Origin: Lepidostoma basale
Lineage: Eukaryota > Arthropoda > Insecta > Trichoptera > Lepidostomatidae
Length of the DNA stretch: 64,000 nt
Assembly: GCA_022606425.2 (NCBI GenBank)
Contig: JAHDVF020000449.1
Span: forward strand, 186,001 to 250,000
Reading direction: 5' to 3'
Positions 40,291 to 50,527 of this stretch are shown piece by piece. The translations under genes were made by a program, and so were the position numbers. The first letter of the stretch is position 1, and each line of letters opens with the position of its first letter. Under the pieces are notes generated by a model. It saw nothing but the letters and a program-made list of their open reading frames with translations, searched no databases and was not told where the DNA came from.

Positions 40291-40382
40291 GTCACATATT
40301 ACGAGAATTAATATCTAGAGATAAAAATCTAATTAAATTAAATAATCGTATATTCCACAATTGTAACCCTTAAACTTACTGA

Positions 40383-40600
40383 CTAACTAACCATTACGCC
40401 GTCTCTCCGGAGGGTAGGCAGAAAGAATGGACTGCCACACCTTTCTTTCGGTGCGGCACTCCATCCTTCTCTTTTCGCCCCCACGGGAGACGCAGTGTGA
40501 TTAATGCGCAAACCACGTTTGCAACCCATCACAATTTTTATGGTGCACATGTCGGCTGAACTATCCAGACCGGGGATAATAACCCTTTAAGACAGTGTTA
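40383..40600 (-). mobile_element. SINE-like A3 unit
   Basis: Minus strand: TTGCAAACGTGGTTTGCGC..., GTGTGATTAATGCG region, GGATGGAGTGCCGCACC, then the LINE-A terminal bases and GTCAGTAAG tail. The upstream end includes GTCTGGATAGTTCAGCCGAC ATGTGCACCAT, shared with 59870-59925. Confidence 0.65.
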
Positions 40601-40882
40601 AATGAATTTGCAGCATAAATAATAAAACTAAGGTGTTGTACGCATGTTTATATTTTTAATTGAAGATGTGGCATAATCACAAGCGACCGTAGCGGCCGCC
40701 GATGGGACTATAATTGACATTCAGACTAATTGTATAACCCCACAGCGAAATGAGAAACAAAAGCCTAACGCATAATGTTCTTTTTAATTTTGCATAGACA
40801 AATAATTTCTCCCCAGTACTTACTTTAAAGATGTGGTTCTAGCACGTACGTATAATAATGAATTGTCCTTCGTTTGTTCCAG

Positions 40883-40997
40883 ACGGGCACACCTCCGCAG
40901 CTGTTTGGAGAATCTGAAAGATATAGTGCCTCTGGGTCCCGAGGCCTCGAGACACACGACGTTAGGATTATTAACCAAAGCCAAGAAATTTATAAAG
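40883..40997 (+). CDS. Internal exon of a MAD/MXD-family bHLH protein
   Basis: This 115-base segment is the only host coding sequence I can support. It follows CTTCGTTTGTTCCAG (acceptor AG at 40881-40882) and ends AAAG before GTAAGT (40998). It starts in phase 2 (the first A completes a split Arg codon) and encodes 38 further codons, ending in phase 0. Reading: (R)[38 protein letters not shown]. This covers the end of the basic region, helix 1, loop and helix 2 of a bHLH domain; the loop and helix 2 words GPE.SRHTTL.LLTKAK.HIK are diagnostic of MXD1/MXD3/MXD4/MXI1-type MAX partners, which bind E-boxes as MAX heterodimers in the nucleus and repress MYC targets through SIN3. The rest of the basic region (NR), the N-terminal SIN3 motif and the leucine zipper (starting KLE) must lie on other exons, which I did not find. 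No stop or frameshift. MNT is a less likely alternative because its helix 1 and loop differ. Confidence 0.87.
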
Positions 40998-41118
40998 GTA
41001 AGTAACTTTCACATTATATTACCAGAACTTATATCACTTTGGTTCGTGTCGCGTTTCCGTTCCGTAGTACAATGATGTTCTTATACTTATCCTTATGAAT
41101 GGGAGTTCAGCGTTTGTT
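40998..41118 (+). other. Start of the intron downstream of the bHLH exon
   Basis: GTAAGT donor, then AT-rich sequence and the left TSD of a LINE-F copy. No further exon is visible before the insertion. Confidence 0.7.
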
Positions 41119-41564
41119 GCAAGTCTTTTTTTTTTTTTATTAAATATTTCAAAATTAGACTTATCAACCTGAAACGAAAAGTCTATGAAGCCTGCGTTCT
41201 GCCAGTTGGTACTTATGGTCTTGAAACTGTTACATTGTCCAAACAATGTGCCGAGAAACTACGAGTGACCCAAAGACCCATGTTAAGAATAAGCCTAAGA
41301 GACAGAGTCAGAAACGATACGATGAGAGAAAAAACAAAGGTCACTGACATCATCCACCGGGTGGCGACTCTAAAATGGCAATGGGCAGGTCATGTAGCCA
41401 GAAGCTCAGATGAAATGTGGACAAGAAGACTGCTGACTAGGAGACCGTGGACGGCAAAGAGAAGACGGGCGACCGCAACTACGGTGGAAGTATGATCTGA
41501 ACAGACCCGTCGGAATAACCAGGATGCAGTCTGCACAGAGTGACTTGGAAGAAGAAGAAATATA
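41119..41564 (+). mobile_element. LINE-F copy with 12-base TSD in the intron
   Basis: LKRKVYEACVLPVGTYGLET, CAEKLRVTQRPMLRISLRDR, VRNDTMREKTKVTDIIHRVA, TLKWQWAGHVARSSDEMWTR, then a frameshift in the R.GRPQLRW region, GAAGAAGAAG tail. Flanks TCAGCGTTTGTT at 41107-41118 and 41565-41576 are identical. It inserted in the same sense as the host gene. Confidence 0.92.
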
Positions 41565-41639
41565 TCAGCGTTTGTTTGTTAAATTTAATAAGTAAATAAA
41601 AATTACATCGCAAAAAAAAAGCTCTATATATTGTTTCTT

Positions 41640-41830
41640 AAACAATGATGTTAAACTTCGTATTTGATAATTAATACAAATGAAAACGTCTGTTTTCTAA
41701 AAGTTTTATTTAATTAAATGGGAATGATATTTTCAACTTGCTTAAACATTTTCATTTACATAAAACATATTTCTATGAAATAGACGTTTTCATTTGTATT
41801 AATTTTGCGTCGCTTTGTTACGGCATTATT
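41640..41830. repeat. HH1 palindromic repeat, decayed
   Basis: ATTAATACAAATGAAAACGT and mirror GACGTTTTCATTTGTATTAA. The central motif is lost. Confidence 0.65.
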
Positions 41831-41929
41831 AAATGAAAAATTTTCATTCGTATAAAATAAACATAATCTACTTACTTCTTTATTTTACCAGATTTCAAAT
41901 GAAATAAATCAGGTACTCAAAAATTCTCA

Positions 41930-42230
41930 TCCAACCAAGGTCATAAAATTCAGTCCAATGGGGGGATTTAGTTAATTTCACCGCTAGAGATTAGTGCGGC
42001 GCCCTCTCTGTTACGGGAAAATCCGGAAGCTCGTTCCAGCTAAGTAATAATTCCAACTTGAAGTTTACATCCTACAAACATTTACAACATTGTACGGGCG
42101 TTCTCGGCAGCGCGGGTGCATCCACTGCATTACCGACCGGGTTTGTTGTGCACCGAAACACCGTCTTGATCTAGATCAAACCTCCCTCTACCCAACCCTC
42201 TTAACCATCTATTTCCCTTTTATATAATAC
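41930..42230. other. Repeat-free GC-richer patch
   Basis: GAGATTAGTGCGGCGCCCTC and CGTTCTCGGCAGCGCGGGTG. No splice-bounded frame that resembles the missing MXD zipper exon. Confidence 0.3.
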
Positions 42231-42279
42231 AAGTTATGGTTGTAGATATACAAAACAAATAAATAACATATATTGTGCA

Positions 42280-42585
42280 TAATTAATACGAATGAAAATG
42301 TCTGTTTTCTAGAAGTTTTATTATTATTCAATAGTTCATTGTTTTGGCCGCAACACTATGATACTTTAACATTATAAACTGTTAAATTAAAAAACTTAGT
42401 TAAATATATCACAATTGTATTTTTATTTTACGCGACAGCTGTTTCGTCAACCTATGTTGATACCAATTTTTCGATTCGTATAAAATATTACCTAAGTGTT
42501 AACATAGGTTGTCGAAACAGCTGTCGCGTAAAATAAAAATACACTTGTGATACATAAAACAAAGTTTTTTTTTAATTTAATGGTG
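42280..42585. repeat. HH1 half joined to an HH2 inverted pair
   Basis: HH1 arm TACGAATGAAAATGTCTGTT at 42288; HH2 minus half at 42425-42462 (GCGACAGCTGTTTCGTCAAC) and plus half at 42499-42545 (AACATAGGTTGTCGAAACAG CTGTCGCG). The 5' parts of both hammerheads (CTGATGA) are missing. Confidence 0.75.
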
Positions 42586-42589
42586 TATT

Positions 42590-42810
42590 GCTGTGGATCG
42601 GTCACACCCTGAGAAGGAACCCAGCCTGCATCGCTCAGGAGGCACTAGACTGGTCCCCTATGGGGAGAAAAAGGAAGCGAGGTAGACCTAGAGCCACCTG
42701 GAAAAGAGCCCTGCAGGACAAGGTCAAAGCAGCATGATGATACTTGGGATGATGTTAGGCATCAGGCATGCGATAGAGTCGGAGGACTGACAGGACAAGA
42801 AAAATAAGAG
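42590..42810 (+). mobile_element. LINE-E fragment, frameshifted
   Basis: TLRRNPACIAQEALDWSPMG-like words across two frames, KRKRGRPRATWKRALQDKVK, DDVRHQACDRVG, with a deletion before the FLEAL segment. Confidence 0.8.
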
Positions 42811-43090
42811 AAGATTGTTAAATTTAAAAAAAAATACACATAAAAAGGACATCTGTGTCATCATTTAAACATGTTTGTGAAAAGTGCGAATAATTTTTCT
42901 TTATCAATTTTATGAGGTAATTTTATTAATTATATAATACATATTTATGATTAAAAAATTATAATTACAAAAAAGATTAAAATAATGATTATAAAAAAGA
43001 TTATGATTATAAAAAAGTAATTATAAAATAATTATAGAAAATACATATGTTTTTATTTATTTATATATAATTATAAAAAAGATTAAGATA
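42811..43090. other. AT-rich, TAAAAAAGATTA-type simple repeats
   Basis: Imperfect repeats of ATTATAAAAAAGATT. No coding signal. Confidence 0.5.
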
Positions 43091-43098
43091 ATGATTAT

Positions 43099-43408
43099 AA
43101 AAGGATCCTTGAGATGGTTTGGACATATGGAACGAATGGATGAGTGTAGAATGGTTAAAAAGTTGTACACAAGTAGCGTGAGTGGAAAAAGAAGCCGAGG
43201 ACGACCGAGGAAAACACGGCATGACCAAATTAGTCAATTACTAAAAGGCGGCCACATTCGAAGTCGGAATAATCGACGTGCGTGCATGGTACGATGTAAA
43301 AATCTAGAGGAAGCCCGAGAGGTATGCCAGGATAGGGCATTGTGGCGATCCATCTTCTCTGCCTACCCATCCGTAGAAATGGCGTGATGATTAGTTAGTT
43401 AGTTAGTT
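43099..43408 (+). mobile_element. LINE-A copy with 8-base TSD, open frame
   Basis: KGSLRWFGHMERMDECRMVK, KRSRGRPRKTRHDQISQLLK, RSRNNRRACMVRCKNLEEA, YPSVEMA-stop, GTTA tail. Flanks ATGATTAT at 43091-43098 and 43409-43416, in AT-rich sequence, so chance cannot be excluded. Confidence 0.87.
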
Positions 43409-43416
43409 ATGATTAT

Positions 43417-43863
43417 GTTTGATTTACATCCGGGTAAAAAACTTTTTTTTTCGTTTGTTATATATTTATGTCCATTAAACGAAGGCTGTTTTATTATATA
43501 GTAACTGTTTTATTATTTTACTTCACAAATTCTATTTCTGTACACAAATTACTATCGTTTATCTTAATAATTGTACGTACAACTCCAGAGTCTGTGGCTT
43601 AGTAATGGCCTAAATAATTGCCCTCACACTTCACTTCTGAATAATATAATATTATTACATATAATTATTGACACGTAATTACACGATACTTAATAATGGT
43701 ATCGGAGAATGATTGGTATTTAGAGACCTCAAGGATCCAGTTTATAGGTTCTACTTATCTATCGATTCCAGTTAGCCGAGAAACCACTCTACTGGGTGTG
43801 TTCTAGAAATTAACCCCCGCTTCGCCGGTGTAGTTTTTTATGTCGTATATGGTATATGTACAC
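43417..43863. other. AT-rich stretch, nothing recognised
   Basis: No family or exon seen. Confidence 0.35.
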
Positions 43864-43866
43864 TAA

Positions 43867-44349
43867 AGGTGGTGATAGACGTACGAACTTAAAGTCTGCG
43901 GTTTTTAAGATCGCGAACTTACTTGACTCGACGTCGGCGATACACGCGCCAACTTACTCATACCGTATCGCGATGTCGTCCACTGAAGAAGCTTTGTGTT
44001 ATTTAGGAATTATATCGTATTATAATTATATCGTATTTATTATATCGTATTATAATTATATCGTATTTAGGATCGTATTTATATCGTATTATAATTATAT
44101 CGTATTATAATTATATCGTATTATAATTATATCGTATTTAGGAATTATATCGTACAAAATGGCGGCTCGCGGCTCGCAGTGCTGCCACACGTACGAGCCA
44201 AGACGAGCTACGAGTAAGATTTCAAACCGGTTGGATCGCCGACAAACTTACTCGGCGGTTTTAAAGTACGCGTACTTACGGTGACACACGAGCGAAAAAG
44301 GTCGTCGAGCCATAAGTACGCGTACTTGCTCGCCCGTCTATCACCCACT
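43867..44349. mobile_element. MITE flanked by TAA, 483 bases
   Basis: Ends AGGTGGTGATAGACG and CGTCTATCACCCACT match inverted at 13 of 15 bases; flanked by TAA at 43864-43866 and 44350-44352. The 3-base TAA duplication fits PIF/Harbinger-type elements. No transposase. The centre is replaced by a minisatellite. Confidence 0.75.
44005..44156. repeat. Minisatellite inside the TAA MITE
   Basis: About eight imperfect copies of a 16-base unit TATAATTATATCGTAT, with TTAGGA interruptions. Confidence 0.92.
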
Positions 44350-44492
44350 TAATAAAACGTTAAAAACCTAATATCGATGACGAATACTAATGGTGTTAAT
44401 ACGTTCAATAAATTGAATTTTTGTATAAATTATTCCTTTTCAAAATTAAAACACTGTTATAATATCACAATTTCTTTTTATTCGCTGAGAGT

Positions 44493-44535
44493 GTCGCGAC
44501 AGCTGTTTCGTCAACCGATGTTGCATCATCAGGTG
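44493..44535 (-). ncRNA. HH2 hammerhead-ribozyme-like motif
   Basis: Minus strand: CTGATGA exact, extra T, stem II GCAAC/GTTGA(C) with loop ATCG, GAAAC, AGCT, GTC, then GCG. Four or five stem II pairs. Stem I is short. Confidence 0.55.
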
Positions 44536-44554
44536 CTATAATAAACTAAAGAAA

Positions 44555-44775
44555 CAAACATGTGAAGTTTGGTGTTACATTTTAACATATACAACTTCCA
44601 ATATTTTGTCAGACATGGTGGTCGTAAGAAGGGTGGAATGGGGAATGTTGTATTACATAAAGCGTGCGCTTAACCCAACCAATGACAGGTCATAAGTCCT
44701 GTAAACACCTCGATCACCATATTCTGTTTCCAATTTGCACCTTCGTCTCTATTGAGATACAATTAATCCTTAAAA
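44555..44775 (-). mobile_element. FB1 element, one arm
   Basis: AACATGTGAAGTTTGGTGTT through CAATGACAGGTCATAAGTCC to CGTCTCTATTGAGATACAAT. Truncated at the interior side. Confidence 0.8.
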
Positions 44776-44989
44776 TAGAATGTATCAACATTCATATATA
44801 TTTTTCATGCACACGAAGATTTTCGGGTGTATTTGAAAAAATTATGAACATACTCGTATATGACAAAAAACCAGATTTGTATTTTATCTAAAGTATTTCA
44901 ATTATGAAATTTTTTAAACTGACTTTTTTATGTAATTGCGAATTATTTAATAAAATAAGCTTTTTACTATAATAACTTTTTTATCTTCT

Positions 44990-45122
44990 ATAATGATATT
45001 TTTCACCGCGTCTTCCGCGGGGGCGAAAAGAGATGGATGAATTGCCGCATCGGTTAAAGTATGGCAGTCGATTTTCTGGCTACCCCTTTGTGGAGACGGC
45101 GTGATGGTTAGTTAGTTAGTTT
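44990..45122 (+). mobile_element. SINE-like A3 unit
   Basis: CACCGCGTCTTCCGCGGGGG, AAGAGATGGATGAATTGCCG CATCGG, then the LINE-A terminal bases GGAGACGGCGTGATGGTTAG and GTTA tail. Confidence 0.72.
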
Positions 45123-45184
45123 ATTTTTTTATTAATTCGTTCTATGGTGATCACAACTCTTGGATACATGTTTTTAGATTAATT

Positions 45185-45420
45185 AAGTTTATGTATTATA
45201 TTTAATGTTTCTTAAATAACGTTGTTAAACTCTATGTTAAATAATTAATACGAATAAAACGTCTGTTTTGTAGACATTTTTTATTATGTTGTACTATATT
45301 ATAATTACATGTTTTGCTTTGCTAAGGCATTATCAGTTGTTTGATATGTAATTCCCGTAAAATCAAATGAAACTATTAGAAAATAAGTTTTCATTCCTAT
45401 TAATTACGTTAATTTAACAT
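45185..45420. repeat. HH1 palindromic repeat
   Basis: TAATACGAATAAAACGTCTG and mirror AAGTTTTCATTCCTATTAAT. Centre ACATGTTTTGCTTTGCTAAG GCATTATCA. Confidence 0.65.
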
Positions 45421-45429
45421 AACACAAAT

Positions 45430-45770
45430 ATGATATTTTCCCCGCGACACAAATAAGCGTCGCGCCAGCGCAACATCGGCGACAAATGGGTTAACCTAAT
45501 TCACTCATATCTATCAGTTTGTGACAGACCTAAAAGCCAGCTTTGTATGAATTTCCTTTCTTATTTTGCCATATTTCATAATACATTTCGCCGGCTTTCA
45601 TGGCGTCTCGGAATGGAAATTTCCATAAAATTTCACTTAACCCCTCGCGCATCAATCAACAATTCGCGGTGCCGCCATAATCACTGCCTGAGCTTTAATG
45701 CCGTTCGCCCCTGCGACCTTGTGAAGCATTACTTTCTTGTATAATAAAATGCATTACAGGTATTCATCGC
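45430..45770. other. Repeat-free GC-richer patch
   Basis: CGACACAAATAAGCGTCGCG and ATTCGCGGTGCCGCCATAAT. No domain recognised. Confidence 0.3.
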
Positions 45771-45844
45771 GTGGTTTTTCATACCCCTGTATATTGAAAG
45801 CTTATACATCAATTGTATTCAAATTTGAATCTAAATAAATATCT

Positions 45845-46190
45845 CTCCAGGCGTTATCTAGCAATACGATAATAGCGGTAGCCTTTCACATTGCGTTAGT
45901 AAAAAGATCTTCTGCTTAATGCTTAAAAATCCAATGTTCATAGATGGCGCTAGTGTGTAGAATGAAACTACCATGTGAAGTGTAGTGTTACAGATTAATA
46001 AATATACAACTTCCGAAATGGTGGTCATAAAAAAAAGTTGGAATGGGGAATGTTGTATAACATAAAGCGTGCGCTTAACCCAACCAATGACAGGTCATAA
46101 GTCCTGTAAACACTTCGATCACCATATTCTGTTTCCAATTTACAATTTACATCTTCGTCTCTATTGAGATACAATTAATCCTTGAATAAA
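45845..46190 (-). mobile_element. FB1 element, large part
   Basis: CAGGCGTTATCTAGCAATAC, TAGATGGCGCTAGTGTGTAG, ATGACAGGTCATAAGTCCTG to the TTGAGATACAATTAATCC end. Collinear with 32160-32505. Confidence 0.83.
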
Positions 46191-46206
46191 TAAATATCAT
46201 TGAATA

Positions 46207-46841
46207 TCTATGTATATAAAACAAAGCCGTGTTAGTTACACCATGTATAACTCAAGAACGCCTGGACCGATTTTGATGATCTTTGGTTTGTTATATTTGT
46301 CTCCGTCCCGAATAGCAGAATAACTAATAAAACATTTTAAAAAAATATGAAGAAAATTCATTTTCTCATACATTTTGTATGGAGCGGCTATTTTGATAAT
46401 TGCTAATACGAGTATACGAGTATATACATAAAACAATGTCGTGTTAGTTACACCGTTAATAACTCAGGAGCGGCTGGACCGATTTTGATGATTTTGTTGG
46501 ATTTGTCTCCGTCCCGAATAGCAGATTAACTATTAAAACATCGAAAAAATCGACCCGAGTTCATCCCATCCACCAAATATCACAGTTTAATAGAAAGTAG
46601 TGCACAATGCTACCCAAATCATTTTGATTCGCTTCAATAAAGCAAATCCTTTGCTGTCATGAGAATTACATTAATATCAATGTAATTCAAATACTTTTCA
46701 TTTTGATTTTTGTACATTTATTGAACATAATTAATTTTTCGTATTCATTTTAACTTTATAAATAACTGAATTCAATTCAACTAATATGTTTACACAACAT
46801 TTATTGATTCAAGCGGTGCGAAGCTTGCCAGGTCAGATAGT
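46207..46841 (+). mobile_element. Non-autonomous Helitron-like element
   Basis: Starts TCTATGTATATAAAACAAAG after an A and ends GCCAGGTCAGATAGT before a T, with the phrase ACTCAAGAACG.CTGGACCGA shortly after the start. These ends resemble lepidopteran Helitron-derived repeats (5' TC, 3' CTAGT-like), but the 3' end is ATAGT here. The head region is duplicated (46212-46330 and 46425-46540). Confidence 0.55.
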
Positions 46842-46874
46842 TAAAATTTGAAACACAGTTATTATTCGTAACAC

Positions 46875-47040
46875 AATTTTTTTATAGATTGTTGCGTCGC
46901 CTGTTTCGTAAACCTACGTTGGCATCATCAGGTGTTACAAACATCTAACTGTTTGAACAACTCAGTTGTTTGTAACACCTGATGGTGCCAACATAGTTTG
47001 GCGAAACGTTTCGCCTTTGGGGCATCATCAAATGTTTTTA
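46875..47040. repeat. HH2 inverted pair fused to an HH1-like half
   Basis: Minus HH2 at 46892-46935 (core CTGATGA intact, but GCGAC replaces the GTC triplet); plus HH2 at 46975-47006 (CTGATGG core); then a perfect 16-base palindrome GGCGAAACGTTTCGCC at 47000-47015 joins it to a minus-strand HH1-like TGATGATGCCCCAAAGGC. Confidence 0.7.
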
Positions 47041-47640
47041 TTTGAGATTATTTATATCGATATATTTATAAAGTAGAGGGGCTTCATCATTAAGAAAACA
47101 GAAGCGTTTTTTTTACAATAATTCCTACAGTGATCCTGATTAAATGTGATGATTACACTATTATGGTTTCCACAATACCTCGATAACACAGACTTGGCAC
47201 TTTGTATGGACGTTCGTTTGACATGTTTGGTACTAGTATTACTATTTAAAAATAATAATAAAACTTTTCTTTTTGAATTCTATAGATAAAATAAAAATAT
47301 AATAAAAACAATAAAAAATAGCATTGAATAATAGTGATAACCATATAATATAAGACAATTAAATTTAAAGTGATGAATGTAATCTATTTTCTGTTCCCAG
47401 TACTCCAAAAGTTATTTTTTCCTCTATTTTTTTGTGATTTGATACATTGTATTTCTGTATTTTTTGGATATTTTACACTTTTTATTTTGCCATGTCATTC
47501 TGCAATTTTGTATATTGCCATCATATTTTTGTTCCCAATTTATATATATCCATAAAAGTCGCTACTAGTCTGTATTTAGGCATGATATTTTTTGCAAAAG
47601 CCCTTGTGGCATTTATCTCAAATAAAAAATAAAATTACCA
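47041..47640. other. AT-rich stretch, nothing recognised
   Basis: Short hydrophobic frames only; they are composition artefacts. Confidence 0.35.
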
Positions 47641-47644
47641 TAAA

Positions 47645-48019
47645 CAGTTCCCTTCTGGGCGCTAGGAAACTTAACGGATATTGCCAGACTTCAAAGACAA
47701 CGAAATAATATACTAAAAATAGCCTAGTAACGTAAAGCATTTGACCCCAATCATACAAGTATACAGACAAACAAAACAACTGGACATATCAGATTGTGAC
47801 CAAATTTGAGACCTTAAAAAAAGTACACAAATTGATTACGGAAGAGATAACAGACATTATCTACAAACAAATAAAAATCTCAGACATACACAGCCACTGG
47901 AGTAGAAACTGTTACAGATTTCACTTACCAAAAGGACGGACCAAGACAGGACAATCTAGAATAATGTACAACGGACTGAAACTCTACTACGACCTACCAT
48001 TGAAACTAAAATACTTTTA
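47645..48019 (+). mobile_element. LINE-L fragment, C-terminus
   Basis: FETLKKVHKLITEEITDIIY, HSHWSRNCYRFHLPKGRTKT, GQSRIMYNGLKLYYDLPLKL-KYF-stop. The pattern (R..F.LPK.RT..GQ....YNG...Y..LP..LK) is the end of many CR1/Jockey/I-like LINE ORFs. Upstream part decayed. Confidence 0.75.
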
Positions 48020-48775
48020 AAATAAATCTCAAAACTGATATATTAGCATGTAAGATGTAAATATCATAGTATTTTATAACCCAATCGGATTCACCAATAA
48101 AAAATACATTAAAATATAAGTTGAGAAAGATTCTGGCTTGAAAATGCTTCACGAAAATTCCCCGGGTCTAAAGTTAGATAATTTGGAAGTATTGGAAATT
48201 AAAAAAAAGCCCTAAACAATAATAAACTCTTAATTAATAATCAGACTTATCTTTCCCATAGTCCCATTCTATCAATATTCCCCATTGAATATAATTTTAA
48301 AAATTCCCTTAAAAATAAAAAGTTGAACTCTTTTGCCCGCCACTAAAATTTGAATTAGAAATTCTCCGTAATTTTTCCCTAATGAGCATGACTCACCGTC
48401 TTAACAGTATATTCGTCCTCGTAACCACTTTCTCCTACCCCCACTATTTCCCCCCTCCACTTTATATTTATTTCTTCATAGGTTGTTCTCTGATTTTATA
48501 TTTAGTTTACTCTCTCACCCTGACGAAGCTCCGGCGAGAGAGAAATCGGTTGGTATTACCAAATAAAGTAGTGTTAATACAAATTACTAAAAGTGAATTA
48601 TTTAATAATGTCACCACAAATTAAGTGCTTCATACGAAAGTTCAAAAATAAATAAATGAAGTAATATAAATAAACCTGAAATTTTATTTATTTAAAATTG
48701 ACATTGGAACGAATGCACATAACATAAAGGTACGAAAAATCACGAAAATAATTTTAACAGTTTTAAAAAAATATT
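48020..48775. other. Unassigned AT-rich sequence
   Basis: No family recognised. At 48520-48565 CTGACGA ... GAGAGAAATCGG vaguely resembles a hammerhead core but lacks the cleavage triplet. Confidence 0.3.
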
Positions 48776-48781
48776 GTAACA

Positions 48782-48821
48782 CCTGATGATGTCAAAATAA
48801 GTTGACGAAACAGCTGTCGCG
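48782..48821 (+). ncRNA. HH2 hammerhead-ribozyme-like motif
   Basis: CTGATGA (48783-48789), extra T, stem II GTCAA/TTGAC, GAAAC (48807-48811), AGCT region, GTC (48816-48818), GCG. The HH2 body follows to about 48880. Confidence 0.58.
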
Positions 48822-48959
48822 AAAAATAAAGATAGAATACAAAAAAATGTGATACCATAAACAGCGTTTTATATTTTAACAGGATATAATTTCTATATAT
48901 TATAACAACAACAAAAACCAACCATCCCCTAAAGTAGATGTGTAAGTTATATTATTAAA

Positions 48960-49410
48960 TTATTATAGACGATACGGGATATAGTATTATACTTATTATG
49001 AATCCTAATTAAATTTGCATTGAATATTTCGACGACAACGATATTTTGATGACATTTAGTTTGCCTCGCCGATTTCCTTTCGGCAGTCTTTCGCGGCATT
49101 CCGGCCTTACAATTAGTTTAATACGATTATTTGTAGATAGTGTATAAGGAGTGATTCCCGTTTCTCGCCCCCGGGTTTCCCGCTACGAGGCGCTGGGGTA
49201 CATCCGGGCCACCGCACCCCTCGCGGGAGCACGGATCTCCCACCCGCCCTTGGGCTAAGCGCGGTCGGAAAAGCTACCGCGAAACATTAAAAAATATAGA
49301 ACAATTTCAATGCCCAGATGCTTGATGACTCGTTTTCAACAGTAAGATATCCGACATGAAATTAAGATACTCATTTAATAATCATTTGCCTTTCAATATA
49401 AACTAACTAT
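48960..49410. other. Repeat-free patch, GC-rich at 49060-49290
   Basis: CGCCCCCGGGTTTCCCGCTA and GGGCCACCGCACCCCTCGCG. No recognisable domain. Confidence 0.3.
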
Positions 49411-50025
49411 CTAACTAAGTCACCATTATGCCGTCTCTCCAAGGGAGTAAGGCATATATAATGAACCAGCACACTGTTATTTTAAATCAAATCAGTTTTT
49501 TTCATCAATCGACATAACAAAAATAAGGTTTAAGCCATCTATTGAGAACAGGTAAAATAATATATTTTATATCGTATACTACCAGAAACACATGAGAAAA
49601 ACATTAGGAAGACAAGATACTCTCCAAAATTAAGAGTATTTGCCTTCTGAACGAACTTTCACAAATATGAAAGACGTCGATCTCCGAGGAGACCGCGTTC
49701 AGCAGATTAATTGCTCTTTCCTCCGGTATCGCCAGAGGCAGGTTGGTTCTGGCGGCCTGCCTCTGGTGACATAATTGCCTGACTTAATACTCTCGGATTC
49801 ATACGACGTTCCTCAACATTCGCACGTCGATTTCTCCGACTCATCACGTAAACGTTTCAATATTTATTTTTCTTATATTCTTTATGAATTGAAGTGATAC
49901 TGGCAAAAAAAGAAACAGAAATAAATGCAAATATAAGAAGTGTATGCAATGGCGGAACAGTGTGGCGGTCCATACTATCTGCCCACCTCTTCGAAAGACG
50001 ACGTGATGGTTAGCTAGTTATATTC
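49411..50025. mobile_element. LINE-A / LINE-B / LINE-A composite
   Basis: 49411-49480 LINE-A 3' end (minus); 49485-49775 LINE-B (minus; MKDVDLRGDRVQQINCSFLR mirror, GAACGAACTTTCACAAATAT); 49795-49870 LINE-A piece (minus); 49905-50025 LINE-A piece (plus) ending GACGACGTGATGGTTAG. LINE-B is embedded in LINE-A as at 54126. Confidence 0.65.
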
Positions 50026-50137
50026 TATGATCAATTTAACTAGGAAAAGTATTATGAATGCAATAGAAATAATATATTTTCGCACGAATATGTAATATAT
50101 GTATTTCGGACTTGATTGTATCCATGTTCCTATAGAC

Positions 50138-50519
50138 CAGTGATTCCCAAAGTGGTTATAGACCCCCAGGGGTCTACGACAACTTGCAAGGGGTCTACGA
50201 CAATTGTAAAATTATTGGGGCCGTTGAAGCCAAATATTGAAATGCAAAACGATTAACGAAATCGTTGGCGACCTTTTTAGCTCATCATTCAAAGATCGGA
50301 CATTCGATTTCCCCAAATGAGCTAAAAATACGGTCACCAACGATTTTCGACCGACAATTTTCCCCAATGAGCTAAAAAAAAAAGGTCGCTAACGGATTTA
50401 GGCTTTTTTGGATTTTTTTTTGGCCTGAAAAAAATAAATTTTAGGAAAGCTGGGGGTCTACACAAAATAGAAGAAATCGGCAAGGGGGTCTACGGGACAA
50501 AAAAGTTTGGAAACTTCTG
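50138..50519. mobile_element. hAT-like MITE with perfect 8-base TSD
   Basis: Starts CAGTGATTCCCAAAGTGG and ends AAAAAGTTTGGAAACTTCTG (imperfect inverted ends); flanked by CTATAGAC at 50130-50137 and 50520-50527. 382 bases, non-coding. It contains sub-terminal GGGGTCTACG repeats and mirrored ATGAGCTAAAAA/TTTTTAGCTCAT words. The 8-base duplication and CAG...CTG ends are the hAT signature. Confidence 0.88.
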
Positions 50520-50527
50520 CTATAGAC

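Noticed and set aside
40833..41075. The 80-codon frame around the bHLH exon as an intact small protein
   Set aside because: Only 40883-40997 shows homology and it is bounded by splice sites; the rest is intron.
48520..48565. CTGACGA ... GAGAGAAATCGG as another hammerhead
   Set aside because: No NUH cleavage triplet in place and stem II is poor; only vaguely similar.
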